Assembly (NCBI GenBank): GCA_009760855.2
Contig: WPIO01000036.1
Span: 920,001-984,000, forward strand
Length of the DNA: 64,000 nucleotides
Reading direction: 5' to 3'
Source of the DNA: Cristatella mucedo
Taxonomy: Eukaryota; Bryozoa; Phylactolaemata; Cristatellidae
Both the position numbers and the translations under genes were made by a program. Below are positions 10,690-21,124 of this stretch, piece by piece. Below the pieces are notes generated by a model that worked only from the letters and a program-made list of their open reading frames with translations, was not told the origin of the DNA and searched no databases. Positions within the stretch are counted from its first letter, which is position 1, and each line of letters begins with the position of its first letter.

Positions 10690-11700
10690 ACTTGAGGAAT
10701 TTGTACGAGTGGCTAGAAGTCAGGCAAATTTTCTTAAATTGAATGATAATAAAACTAACTTAATAATTATGAGTGAACCAAGTGTGGCTCGGAAACTGGA
10801 ATGGCTTATGCTTCAAATCAGCTCTGCCAGCATATCTCCGATTGAATCTGCACGAAGTCTAATTGTCATGTTCCAAAGTGACATTTCGTTCGACGACCAT
10901 ATCAGCCTCACAGCCAGGTCTGCCTGCCTTCAGCTACACGTCATTGCTAAAATTCGGGCTTACTTATACAGGGATAACTAATTTAAGTTGGTCCATGCAT
11001 ATGTGACATGCCGTCTTGGCTCCTGTAACTCACTGTTTGCGGGTCTACTGGCATGTGCAATCAGGCGCTTACAGCTGGTGCAAAACTATGCAGCTAGGCT
11101 TGTCTGTCGTGAGCGTCGCAGTTGCCACACCACATCACTTCTCGCCGACCTGCACTGGCCACCAGTCAAGCATTGGATCAACTTCAAGGTATTTTCGCTC
11201 ACTTTTAGGTCCCTTCATTCTTTGGCTCGAGCTTACCTATTAGATTTACTACCCCACCAGGCTATGCATGTCACCACCAGCTTTTTTGAATATAGCTGTT
11301 TACCAATACCTTGTGCAAACTTCAAATCCTTTGGAGGCCGTGTCATTATTTTGAATGCACATAAAGCATGGAATTCACTTCCGACTTGCGACACCATATC
11401 TCCCGCCTTGACCAAATTTGAAAAGAAATTAAAAACGCACCTATTTATGACAGCATTTAGTGGGTCCCTGTTATTTGATCTGTATGCGCTTATGCGTGCT
11501 GACACTGTGCACGCTGCCACTAACCACACTTGAGTGCTTACCCTGTGCATGTCATCCCTAACCATGTTATTGCTGTTATTTATCAAGCATGCTACCACTT
11601 AACATTCGATCGTGTTTACTTTGCAGCAAATGGATGGTGCCTAGAAAGAGATTGAGTTCTCTGAGAGCGCTTTATTAAGTTTATTGTTATAATAATATTA
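10690..11700 (+). mobile_element. LINE-A, 3' half, broken frame
   Basis: Begins inside the reverse-transcriptase region (ANFLKLNDNKTNLIIM) and continues through SASISPIESAR, RRLQLVQNYAARLVCRERR, KAWNSLPTC and KKLKTHLFMTAFSGSL. It ends with the stem-loop and a TTATTG tail at about 11690. A stop after YRDN at 10979-10981 splits the frame. Upstream reverse-transcriptase and endonuclease parts are missing (5' truncation). Confidence 0.92.
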
Positions 11701-11704
11701 TTGA

Positions 11705-12045
11705 TGCGACGATGCCGTTAGACGGCAGCGAGGATGCTCAGATGGTGGCGGCCCGGAACAAGAACGATAAATATGCAGCAATTTTCCGGTCTTTTTTGAC
11801 AGCTGGCTTCTGGTCGGCAGCTGTGAGATTCTTTGTGGCTGGGAATCTTAGCCACTGGGGGCCAAACAATTAAGCGGAAGCCTAGCGGACGTCGGCATCC
11901 CGCGAGCGGAGAAAATTAAATTGAGGCTGCTCTCTCTGCGTCTCCAACGCCATTACCGGAAGCTCGGAAGCCGATTCTTCACTGTTCCTTAAACGGAGGC
12001 CAGGGTAGAACCCACGACCTCGGCAGGACAGGGCACCGCCGACTA
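11705..12045. other. Unassigned sequence
   Basis: No supported gene. A short stretch at 11985-12040 with CCCACGACCTCGG hints at a very decayed reversed SINE head, too weak to call. Confidence 0.4.
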
Positions 12046-12048
12046 ATG

Positions 12049-12148
<100 letters not shown>

Positions 12149-12299
12149 AATGTCACTCATCGTTAGGCGATTTTCCCTGACTGACTTAGCTCTCATAAGC
12201 AGCTACTAATGGTTTATTAATACCGTTGTACACGTAGAATTATTCTCACCTTAAATAACTAAGCTTATTTGACCAGTCTGGCAGCTGTAAGCTATTCGC

Positions 12300-12650
12300 A
12301 ATCTCAAATCCTGTATGAGTTCCTTCCTCACAAAATTCATAGCATTTTGTTTTTTTTTCCTACTTTGTTTCTAGCTCTGACTCTGTCTCACTTAACACCT
12401 CCATCTTCTCAGATGCTCTCTCGCATTCTCTGCGTTTCACTTATCTGCTCACTCATATCTTCTTTCGCCCACTCTCTCACACTTTCTATCCACTTCGTTA
12501 TCTCTCTTTCGAACCTCTCTTTCAGTCCTCTTCCCATACGTATCTTCGGTCTCTTTCTCTCTCGCCCCATCTCTCGCCCCATCTCTCGCCTACCTCTCTC
12601 TCTCTGTCTCTCTATCTCAACCTATTTCACTATTTATTTTCCCGTTTCGC
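12300..12650. repeat. Pyrimidine-rich low-complexity tract
   Basis: Imperfect CT/TTC-rich sequence with short repeats such as CCCATCTCTCG twice. The 149-codon plus-strand frame through it is compositional. Confidence 0.6.
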
Positions 12651-12719
12651 CGCATGTCTGTCCATCCGCCTCCGTAATATTAAACCTTTTTATATGGCGG
12701 GTGGGGTGGGTTTATTAAC

Positions 12720-14810
12720 TCTTGAAAGTACTTCCAAGTATTTGAGTTCCTGATTGCTTAACGGACGCGCTCACGCACATCTAAAGCCTTTTACCGCAAC
12801 GTTGCCTGACTTCTAGCCACCGGTTCCAACTCCTCAAGTTCAAGCCTGTGGTCTGAGACTGATCAGACAGCACAGTACATCTTAAATCTTTTCAATGGAG
12901 ATTAATAAATTAAGAAAGACATGCCAACACGGGTCAGCGTTCCATACGACAGTTACGGTGCCGTACTCAACTTGCATAGGGGGATTGGCATTCAGTTGCT
13001 TAAGTTGCCGTAACGGTGGGGGAGGCAGGAATATAAACTGAGAGAGATTGGCGTGTAGTCGAAAGATACACACACACACAGAGACAGAGACAGAGAGTGG
13101 TGGGAGATGACTTGGACCAGAGAATTGAAATGGCAGATCCTTAAGGCCTAGCTATCTTTCTTTTCCTTAGCAACTTTTTAAAAGTAAACAATACATTGAA
13201 ATGTCAATCAAAATGGCCGTCGGTTGATCCAAAAGATTTCTTGATGCAGCTCGTCTTGTAAGACTATACTAAAACGCTGGGGCTGTGCGTACATTAAACT
13301 TCACAGACAAGCAGCAAACATCGTGGCGCTTAAAAAGCCTTGGCACCTACGTGAGACTAGATGCAGAGTGAATAGACTTGTTGACGTCACGTCCGACATT
13401 ATTGTATTAGCTACACTAGCAAACAGCAAGCTAGTCTGTCGGTCAGAAAGCTGCTAGATACATTGACAGAGCTTTTAGCTTGATTTAGATCATATTTAGA
13501 TTCAGCCTGTGGTGACAGCGCTACAGTGGAGCCGAAACCTTGCCATTTCGTATGAGGCGTAAATGGCATTGCCATTTGCTACTTGCTGCGACTTGATGGC
13601 GAGTCGCTCGCCTACGTGCGTCAGGCGTCCTCCTGTGAGTGGGCGAGTCAGGCTTACGCACTTGGAAAACGCATTGTCGCGCTCGAATTAAGGCATCTCT
13701 TCGCACGAGTTTTCCAGGTTTGTCTCACTTTTGAACGGTTTCTCGAACTGGCGTTCACATGTAAACTCGGCCCTTTCTACAAACCAGCCTCCTCGCTCTC
13801 TATCCTCTTTAAGCGCTAGTATTGCGCATCAGGCATATTTCCACATCTCGTCATCTGTAGTAATGCGACACGGCTGAGCGGCTTTGACTGCCAGCCTTGA
13901 AGAATGACGGGGTTAATGATAGACGTGCCGCTGAATAGCAATCGTTTTCTGAAACCGGGGCTGCCAAGCGTGAAGCCAGTCGCTGCAGGTCATGAACGCC
14001 AGCCAGCGCGCTGCCGTTCGTGGCTTAATATAGAATTCTCCGCTTGAGCTAGTCGGCAGGGAGGAATGTAGCTATCGCTACGCGGCAATGTGTATCCCAG
14101 CCAATGGCAGTGCTGTTGCCTAAGATTCGTGCTGCGCCCGTTCTACGCTGGGCCCCGACCTTGGCCAAGTACGCATCGAGCTGGGCTTCTACTGCTACGA
14201 ACGAGCCAAGACGCTAGCCAGTCGCAGTGCAGCATTCCTGATTTTCGGAATATACGCCATTCCTGCTCTAGTTAACGTCTGCAGGCGAGTTAATAATTCA
14301 GCGTAGTCGAGTATTGGTTTATTACCACCGTTCTAGAAAGTCGTTTGCTATTCAGCAAGATCCACACCCACAAACACAACAGTTCAAATAAATACAAGTA
14401 TATCATTCATTCAATTGTGTAGTACCCTTAAGAGAAATTAATTTCTGTCTGCACATTGCATACTCCATCATGGCTTGAGCCCACGACCACAGTCGCTACG
14501 GTCGAGCATCTGACCCTTTGAGTCAAACCAAATCACGATAGGAGAACAGCTCAATTCCCTACTTAGCTCAAAAAATACCTTGCCGTGGAATATGAAAGCA
14601 TGTTCTTTGGAGCTAAAACTTTTTTATTATATCTTTTGACTATATCAAATTAAGCGTAGTCATTAAAGTAGCCGTCTGCACTGTTCCGCCATCAGAATTC
14701 GGGCCATCTAAACAACAGTTTTCAGACTAGCTGCCGCCAGTATGAGCGCAAGCTTCCATAGACCTCTTTAGTTGATTGGAGGTTTTAGCCATTTAATGAC
14801 ACCGTCACAA
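12720..14810. other. Unassigned sequence
   Basis: Nothing recognisable apart from a short (CA)n(GA)n run at 13070-13096. Several short frames at 13.5-14.3 kb in moderately GC-rich DNA have no domain or splice support. Confidence 0.4.
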
Positions 14811-14815
14811 TTATA

Positions 14816-15013
14816 CGTAGCAACATATTGGCTGCGTTGCAATCCCACAAGCACACTGAAGGCTAAAACACAGGCAGGAGCCACGAGTGCAGCGTATCAC
14901 GTGATAGCAACGTGTCGTAGCAACATATTGGCTGCGTCGCAATCCCACAAGCACTCTGAAGGCCAAAACACAGGCAGAAGCCACGAGTGAAGCGTATCAC
15001 GTGATAGCCACAT
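14816..15013. repeat. Two-copy 100-bp tandem duplication with CACGTG palindromes
   Basis: The block starting CGTAGCAACATATTGGCTGC at 14816 repeats at 14916 with a few substitutions. Each copy contains the perfect 12-bp palindrome TATCACGTGATA (14895-14906 and 14995-15006), an E-box core. Confidence 0.9.
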
Positions 15014-15282
15014 CTCGAAGCTCGACGATAAGTAAATTGCCGGTTGGAAAGAAGAATCTCCGATCTTAATTATAATTGTAATGCAAATATCTTTTTCTAA
15101 CTGCGAATTAAAATCGATTGGTTACACGTTAGATTTTATATTTGTTATGTGAGTTCGCAATGTGAGGGTCGCTGACCAGAAGCTTCAAACAATGCGGCAC
15201 ATTCGATCCTGTGCTTCAATTCGGTAGACGGCCGCAGCTGCACAAGATTAACGTTGTTGCTCACAACGGAAAAGTGTTTTGA

Positions 15283-15325
15283 AGCACTATCGGAGAGTTT
15301 AATCTCTTTCTAAGCTCTTTAGATA
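15283..15325 (-). mobile_element. LINE-A terminal hairpin remnant
   Basis: Read on the minus strand, AAGAGCTTAGAAAGAGATT precedes an AACTCTCCGATAGTGCTT arm. The stem is damaged and no tail is left. Confidence 0.5.
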
Positions 15326-15796
15326 GGCTGTAACTGGAACAAGCCACAGTGGAGCGCTGTCGTCCCTGGGGGGGGGCAAGGACACGCCTTTTTACCATCG
15401 ACGCGGCTTGTCAGAACCGGCTGCTTCACTTGAATCCAGCTGTTCATCGTTCGTTCGGCGATTTCTCGTCGGGACCTACTACTCAGTGAAAAGCGCAAGC
15501 AGCCGCAACTCTCTGAACCGGAACTTTCGGCTCCCTTCTCTTTTTTTTTATGATGACACTGACAAGAAGGTTCGAATTGCATCCTTGGAGAATCGAGTAT
15601 ATTGTTTGGGCAATTTGCATTCGCTCAAAAGGAAGCTCGAATCGAATGGCTTGCGATTACATGCAGAGTAAAGAAAACACTCGCAAGCACACGCGAAGCA
15701 CAACAGACGCGGCCGAAGCAAGTTTTCTGGAATGGGAGGTCATTTTTAGGGTTTATTTTGAAGTCAAGTAAGGGGATCGCAAAATCAGTCCACAGT

Positions 15797-15887
15797 TAGC
15801 TCAGTGCTTCTCGATCGTGCTTCCTTTGCAGCAAATTTAAAGCGCCTAGGAAGAGATTGAGTTCTCTGAGGGCGCTATATCAAATGC

Positions 15888-15922
<35 letters not shown>
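15797..15922 (+). mobile_element. LINE-A 3' tail with (ATT)n
   Basis: CTTTGCAGCAAATTTAAAGC, the stem-loop around AGAGATTGAGTTCTCT, GGGCGC, then about ten ATT repeats. Confidence 0.88.
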
Positions 15923-16175
15923 GGCTTTGGAAACGCACGACCTGAAGCCTTGGCTGCCAAACGCTTTTGTGGGTTTTTGAGACAGAGCCAAGAGACATGA
16001 GTCAGTAGGGTGCATGATGCCTAAGAAGCCGGGTGAATACATGTTTTCTGATAGTTTTTTAATAGGCCGGAGCAAGATAAGAACGATATCTAAAATTGAA
16101 CGACAAAAACCTTGAGCTATACAGACTGCTTGATTTGTAACCAGCTAAGGGCGCTCCTTTGCGATGCGTCCGTGT
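15923..16175 (-). mobile_element. LINE-A internal fragment, inverted relative to its neighbour
   Basis: Parallels 21590-21690 of the best copy (GATAGTTTTTTAATAGGCC, then CGACAAAAACCTTGAG, then GTAACCAGCTAAGG). It starts exactly where the plus-strand (ATT)n tail ends, giving a tail-to-internal inverted junction. Confidence 0.65.
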
Positions 16176-16179
16176 GATT

Positions 16180-16985
16180 AAGTCACAGCGGTATGAGCAC
16201 TCTTTGTTGTCGATATGTGCGCTGAAAAATTATGTTAAATGTATGCAGAATGTCGTGCAAATCTGGTGCTTGCATCAATCCCTTCCATGTTGAATCTAAA
16301 TGAGATCGAACAGCAACTGCAAAATGAAAAATAGCTTAACTCGCACATGGGCTTCCATTTCAGCCTTCGCACACGCTAAAAGTCATCCGGTAGAGAGCGG
16401 TAACTAATAACACCATCGCATTGAAACCTAGACGAACATTATTCATGGTGCTGGCCGCTGCCACGATGGCTATCTTCGCAACTAGAATCGAATCCATTGA
16501 ATGACCTGCGCGGCACTGTTTCTCTTCCCTGCGTGCCGATTAATAAAGCATATCACTCGACCGGCTCAAATCAGAGTAGTTGATCGAAATAAAAATTTGC
16601 TATTCGAAACAATGTTGTTCTTGAGGTTTCACCTTGGAATGATCGGCAAGATCATTGAATGTAGAATACGCTCCTATCCTGCAAGTCAATCCGATCAGCG
16701 GACTAGGATCCCATTGGCGAGCCGAATACGCTAGCAACCGCAACACCGCGGCAATTTCAACTCACACAGATGCGCTTAGTGAGAACACAAACCTTGCGAG
16801 CGTGAGAGGATGCGTGACAGGATTGGCTTGATGCGACGAGTCGAGCCTTTCGAGGCGGCTTCCGGCTTCGTAAGCAGCAGACGCCTGCTGTTGAGCGGCT
16901 TCCGGCGCGGACAGCGGCTCGCGATCGATAACACTTGGCTAGCGAGCAGCAAATCAACGTGCGGCACGCGGGACATCCGTCGAGG
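16180..16985. other. Unassigned sequence
   Basis: No supported gene. The last 200 bp become GC-rich toward the 38-bp repeat array and may belong to the same element. Confidence 0.4.
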
Positions 16986-16991
16986 AGGATT

Positions 16992-17163
16992 TATCTACCT
17001 GAGCTGCGGTCACTCGGGAACTTGAGGCGTCTCTACCTGAGCTGCGGTCACGTGAACAGGTGAGGCATCTCTACCTGAGCTGTGGTCACGTGAACAGGTG
17101 AGGCATCTCTACCTGAGCTGTGGTCACGTGAACAGGTGAGGCATCTCTACCTAAGCTGCGGTC
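16992..17163. repeat. 38-bp tandem array with E-boxes
   Basis: Unit starts at 16992 (diverged), 17030, 17068, 17106 and 17144 (partial): exact 38-bp spacing. The core copies carry a CACGTG E-box (17049-17054, 17087-17092, 17125-17130) followed by AACAGGTGAGGC. That last string is also a good splice-donor consensus (CAG/GTGAG). Confidence 0.95.
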
Positions 17164-17179
17164 GACCGCCGGGTGGTGT

Positions 17180-17390
17180 GGGCGCGGCCAATTGCTCGGC
17201 GATGCCGAACAACGCGCGTGCACGTAATAGCAAGGCTAGCCGGGGACGGCGGGTATAAGAGACGGCGAGTATTCCTCGTCGCCAGTGCTTTCTGAAGTTC
17301 TCAGTTTGGGCTGGGCTGACGTCTTTTGTGAATAAAGTGCTCTGAGACAGGCGGTGTGTCGCTCAGCGGTACTGCTCAGACTGACAAATA
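17180..17390 (+). promoter_or_regulatory. LTR-like promoter/polyadenylation module
   Basis: In order: CCAAT (17188-17192), TATAAGA (17254-17260), then AATAAA (17331-17336), a GT-rich stretch and an ACTGACA end at about 17388. A TATA box followed within about 80 bp by a poly(A) signal is the usual layout of a retrotransposon LTR, with the 38-bp array acting as upstream enhancer repeats. No second LTR or primer-binding site was seen, so a solo LTR or an ordinary promoter are both possible. Confidence 0.45.
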
Positions 17391-17773
17391 AGTCTGCCCC
17401 TAGGACTGTCAGAAATAGTCGATGAATTTTGAATATGCTTACATTGTCCATACGATTGCGACTTAACGAGAGTTCAGAAATGGGCCGCGAGAAAGTGGGC
17501 GTGTCCTTAATTAAACTCTCCAAAGTTCCGGCAGCGGTGCATGGCCGCGTATTGCGATAAATGGAGGGAAACTACTACTCAAATAGCGGCAAAACCAGTG
17601 CAATGCCTCAGCCAAAATTGTTCTTTGCTTGACTTCGGTTACTTTCTCGATGGGACAGGCATGCTATTTTTGAAAATCTAAAGCCAATGGTAAATGGACT
17701 ACTGAGAGACTAGATTCGCTCTAACGAATTTGGAGTGAAGACTTTCTAGTGCTAGAAAGCGGTTTAAGGCCGA

Positions 17774-17908
17774 TCCGGTTTGATCCAGCGGTTAAGGTGC
17801 TCGCCCCTACTAAGGTCGTGGGCTCGAGCCCGGAGGCATATGTGAAGCGCCTGAATGGAGATTAAGTTATCTTAGGGCGCTATAGAAATTAATTATATTT
17901 TTTATTAT
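17774..17908 (+). mobile_element. SINE-A
   Basis: Head GCGGTTAAGGTGCTCGCC, the B-box-like GTGGGCTCGAGCCCGG, GGCATATGTGAAGCGCC, the stem-loop (GATTAAGTTATC) and the tail GAAATTAATTATAT. Confidence 0.88.
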
Positions 17909-17919
17909 ATCAGGCCTGG

Positions 17920-19090
17920 CACGATAAATGGAACAGCACTTGGGCTGGCCAGCTCAATTGCTTGAACAAACGGATCTGGAACCCAATAATAGCATGCTCA
18001 TAACTTGCCGTACAGAAAAATGTTCTCTCATAGAGAACGCTGCCATTCTACAGTTACCCTATAATTATCCAAGCTCGAAAGCGTCGAGCTAAATGCACTA
18101 AAATTATCAAAAGTGATGTAGTCGGTGATCATTCATATGCGCCTTTATACTGACGTAAAACATCCGTGCGCTTCCCTATGTCACCTAGAAAAGCTACTCT
18201 ACGTTTCTTTTCTTTTTTAGCTAGCGGAATGCGTGACCCAAGAACAATTATAGCTGCTTTGAAGGAAACTCTGTGTTTTGTCTCTCTCACTCACTCACCA
18301 TTTCCCGCAATGCCTACTGTGTGCAGCTTTAAAGCTCGATTATTTTCTATTCAAATCCTTAGTTTTGTTAAGCAATAAATCACATCGCCTTTGTTAATCG
18401 GCAATTTTCACCTTAATGTGTGCAAGGTGATTCCATCACTTTGACCGTGATATATTTTTTTTTATGATTCCGCCGTGACAGACTGTTCACGGCATTCCTA
18501 ACATGCTAACCAAAGCCAAAATGCCGTAAAATATTTGAGCTATTCTCGATATGCTCGCAAGAGCGCCAAAGCTTGTTAACTTTGGGCAGATTAGTATGGT
18601 AGAATCAACTTCGGACGCGACCTTGGAGTTGATCCCCCCGAGTCTACGGCTATCACACCAGCTGACTTCATCGAACGTTGTCCGAGTGCATCACTAGGCT
18701 CGATTTCAACATTTTGATTTCATAGCACACCGCCTGAATTCATTCCTTGCTGAATGAGTTTGGCACCCACTTTGTGTGAGTTCATCGCGAGGATCATTCT
18801 TTCGTTCACTTTTGCACTGTTAAACTTCATCAGTGTTGGACAGTTTGAACGCTACCTTAATTTATGCATTTAAAAATTGGGGAATTTTCTTTAATAACAT
18901 TCGTCTGAGGAACCATTAACGGGAATCAACAGCCGCTGAGCGCTACTATACATAGCTCGGTTTCCAAATGCTACTCGAGACTGAATTGAATAATTGCTGG
19001 CTGAGGCGTCGTATCGGGAAGTAAGTCCTATTTTGGCTCACAAATTTGCAATTGAATTACTCTTCGTGACATTGTGATAACATTGTATGT
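17920..19090. other. Unassigned, mostly AT-rich sequence
   Basis: No convincing exon or family repeat. Short frames (for example 18166-18378) carry no recognisable domain. Confidence 0.4.
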
Positions 19091-19099
19091 CTACATTTG

Positions 19100-19168
19100 T
19101 ATAAATGGGAGCTGCGAGACCTCGCGCTCATTCCTTCTGAGCTGGTGAGTTTGTCAGGAGGTAAGGCA
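19100..19168 (+). promoter_or_regulatory. Candidate core promoter (TATA + Inr) with first donor
   Basis: TATAAAT at 19100-19106 is followed 30 bp later by TCATTC (19128-19133), an exact match to the animal initiator TCAKTY, with the presumptive +1 A at 19130. Two strong splice donors follow: CTG/GTGAGT at 19145 and GAG/GTAAGG at 19161. The spacing suits a short non-coding first exon spliced to the plus-strand exon at 20056. The promoter call is inference; transcription start mapping would settle it. Confidence 0.45.
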
Positions 19169-20055
19169 GGAACAGTCAAGAGAAAGCTTATTCATTCCCC
19201 CTCTTTTGGGTTTTTGGCATAAAGCTTTTGCTTTTGAAATTCCACAGTGGAATTTGTTTAACCCTGATCTGTAGCTAACCCTTTGACACATAATGTCGTC
19301 ACATTTCGTATTGATATTTAATGCCATAATTCATTGATTTGTATACTACGTCTGAGCTTCAGATGTAAAGATACGGCAAAATGAGTAAAACGTGTTTTTA
19401 TATATTTGTGCATTATATCAACAATTTTAAGTCATGAATATTCTTTATTTTTAATGTTTCTCAGATACAAAAAATTCCAGTCACATTTCTTTCTTGCATT
19501 TTATTTTGATTATGTAAGATCAACTATGCAATCAGCAAGAACGACAATAATTAAAACCTTCCTTGCACATAAATGCTGGTAAATGCCGTAGCTGTTTAGA
19601 GGCTCAATCAACCAAAAAGTCTTGTAAAAGAAAATACTTTATAAAAGTTATGAAATGAAAAAATGTATATACGTAAAGAATATATGCCGACAAGATTATC
19701 GGTAGATAAAAATTAATCTTTTCCGGCTGACGCGTGCACTCTTATTTTTCGCTTTCTTTTCACTGTCTTTGGACTCCTAAATTACTCTGAAATTGATTTG
19801 ATGGTAATACCAGATTGACATTAAACGCAGATCGTCAGCGGCAGCTTAATAACGCATTTTCCGTTCCACCTTTTTTTACACTCCTGTAATCACCGAAAGA
19901 TTCGATCGCTTTCGCATTGCAAGCAGAAAAAATTGTCAATGTAATTCGTAGCTTCCCTTCCTAGAACATTGCTTGAATATATTCTCACCTACTATTGTTT
20001 TATTTAAATTTTTAAATGCTGCTCTCTTTTTCTTTCGTTCGCTGTGACGTTCTAG

Positions 20056-20475
20056 ACGCTGCGTCAGCCAGTACGGCAATTCAAATGTTGCCGCTTCGAT
20101 CTACCCCTTCCGGCTCAATTACTTCAGCCATCAGTGACACCTCTGACCAGCACGAAAAATACATGAATGCAGACCAGAGGTTGAATCTCGTAGGCTGCTC
20201 CTTCTTATTTGAAGAAAGTGACCCCGCAGTGACAAGGCAGAAGGCGTCGGACGAGTGTGAGTCGAATAGCAAGCAGCTGCAGAAGTTAAGGCTGCACTGC
20301 GACAAGCTGGCAGACGCTGATAAGCTGGCTCCAGGAATTAACCCGCAGCAGTGGTTTGACATGACGACAAACTCGGAGTCTAACGCCGACGCAGTCCACA
20401 GTAGCAATCGGTCGGTAGTGTGGATTGAAAAGAAACCAGGCGATCCTCCGGTAAAGCTTGGAGTTATCTCTCCAG
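20056..20475 (+). CDS. Unidentified internal exon (140 codons)
   Basis: Open frame bounded by the acceptor CTGTGACGTTCTAG and the donor CCAG/GTAGGA. It is exactly 420 bp and phase 1 at both ends, so it is symmetric. The encoded segment is Ser/Asp-rich (SITSAISDTSDQHEKYM), then more ordered (LHCDKLADADKLAPG), and ends RSVVWIEKKPGDPPVKLGV. No known domain was recognised. Composition and clean splice borders favour real coding. A transcription unit from the 19.13-kb promoter candidate would fit. No partner exon was identified, because the LINE-A copy starts only 650 bp downstream. Confidence 0.45.
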
Positions 20476-20834
20476 GTAGGAAGCTTTTAAACTGAGCAAA
20501 ATTTGGCTTTGTCCTCTTTAAATCTCGCGTTCAGCCTTCAGCTCTCTTTTGCATCGTCTTGTGTATATTTGAACAATCAGCTACTATCGAGCTATCGAAC
20601 CATCAGAACATTTGAACTATCAGCTTAGATAATTTACCGTGGAGTGTCCTTGAGCCGCAGTGTTTTATTTTTTTCTACCTATTTTAGCTGTTACTGCTAC
20701 CTCGATCTGTAGCCTTTCTTGTCTTATATCTCTCGTCGTCCTTCGTATGTCGCCTCTTTCCCAGGTCCTTGAGGGAACATCATTTCAAATTCCGTCGCCC
20801 CGTGCTTATTGGTCTGGATTAGGTTAATACTGCG

Positions 20835-20980
20835 GAGCTGTTTTGGCCCAGTGGCTAAGGTGCTCGCCCCGGGGACCAAGGTCTGGCCGAGTTTTTGGGC
20901 TCGAGCCCCTTGGCATATGTGAAGTGCCTGTACAGAGATTAAGTTTATCTTAGGGCTACACTAATGAATTATTTTTTATT
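20835..20980 (+). mobile_element. SINE-A
   Basis: GAGCTGTTTTGGCCCAGTGG head (A box), GGGCTCGAGCCCC (B-box-like), GGCATATGTGAAGTGCC, a damaged stem-loop and a short tail. Confidence 0.88.
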
Positions 20981-21124
20981 GAGAAGTGGATTCGGTTAGA
21001 ACAGCGTTTTTGGTCTTCTAGGAACTGTCTGGGTTTTGTCAGGCTGAGTGAAACTAAACAGTAGCAAAAGACCATATATGACAAAGGACTTGTGATAGAA
21101 ATGTTTATAATTAAGTAATCTGAG

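Noticed and set aside
12269..12718. 149-codon plus frame
   Set aside because: Pyrimidine-rich low complexity with Ser/Leu/Phe bias.
16992..17163. CRISPR-like array
   Set aside because: The 38-bp units are contiguous with no unique spacers; this is a eukaryotic tandem repeat.
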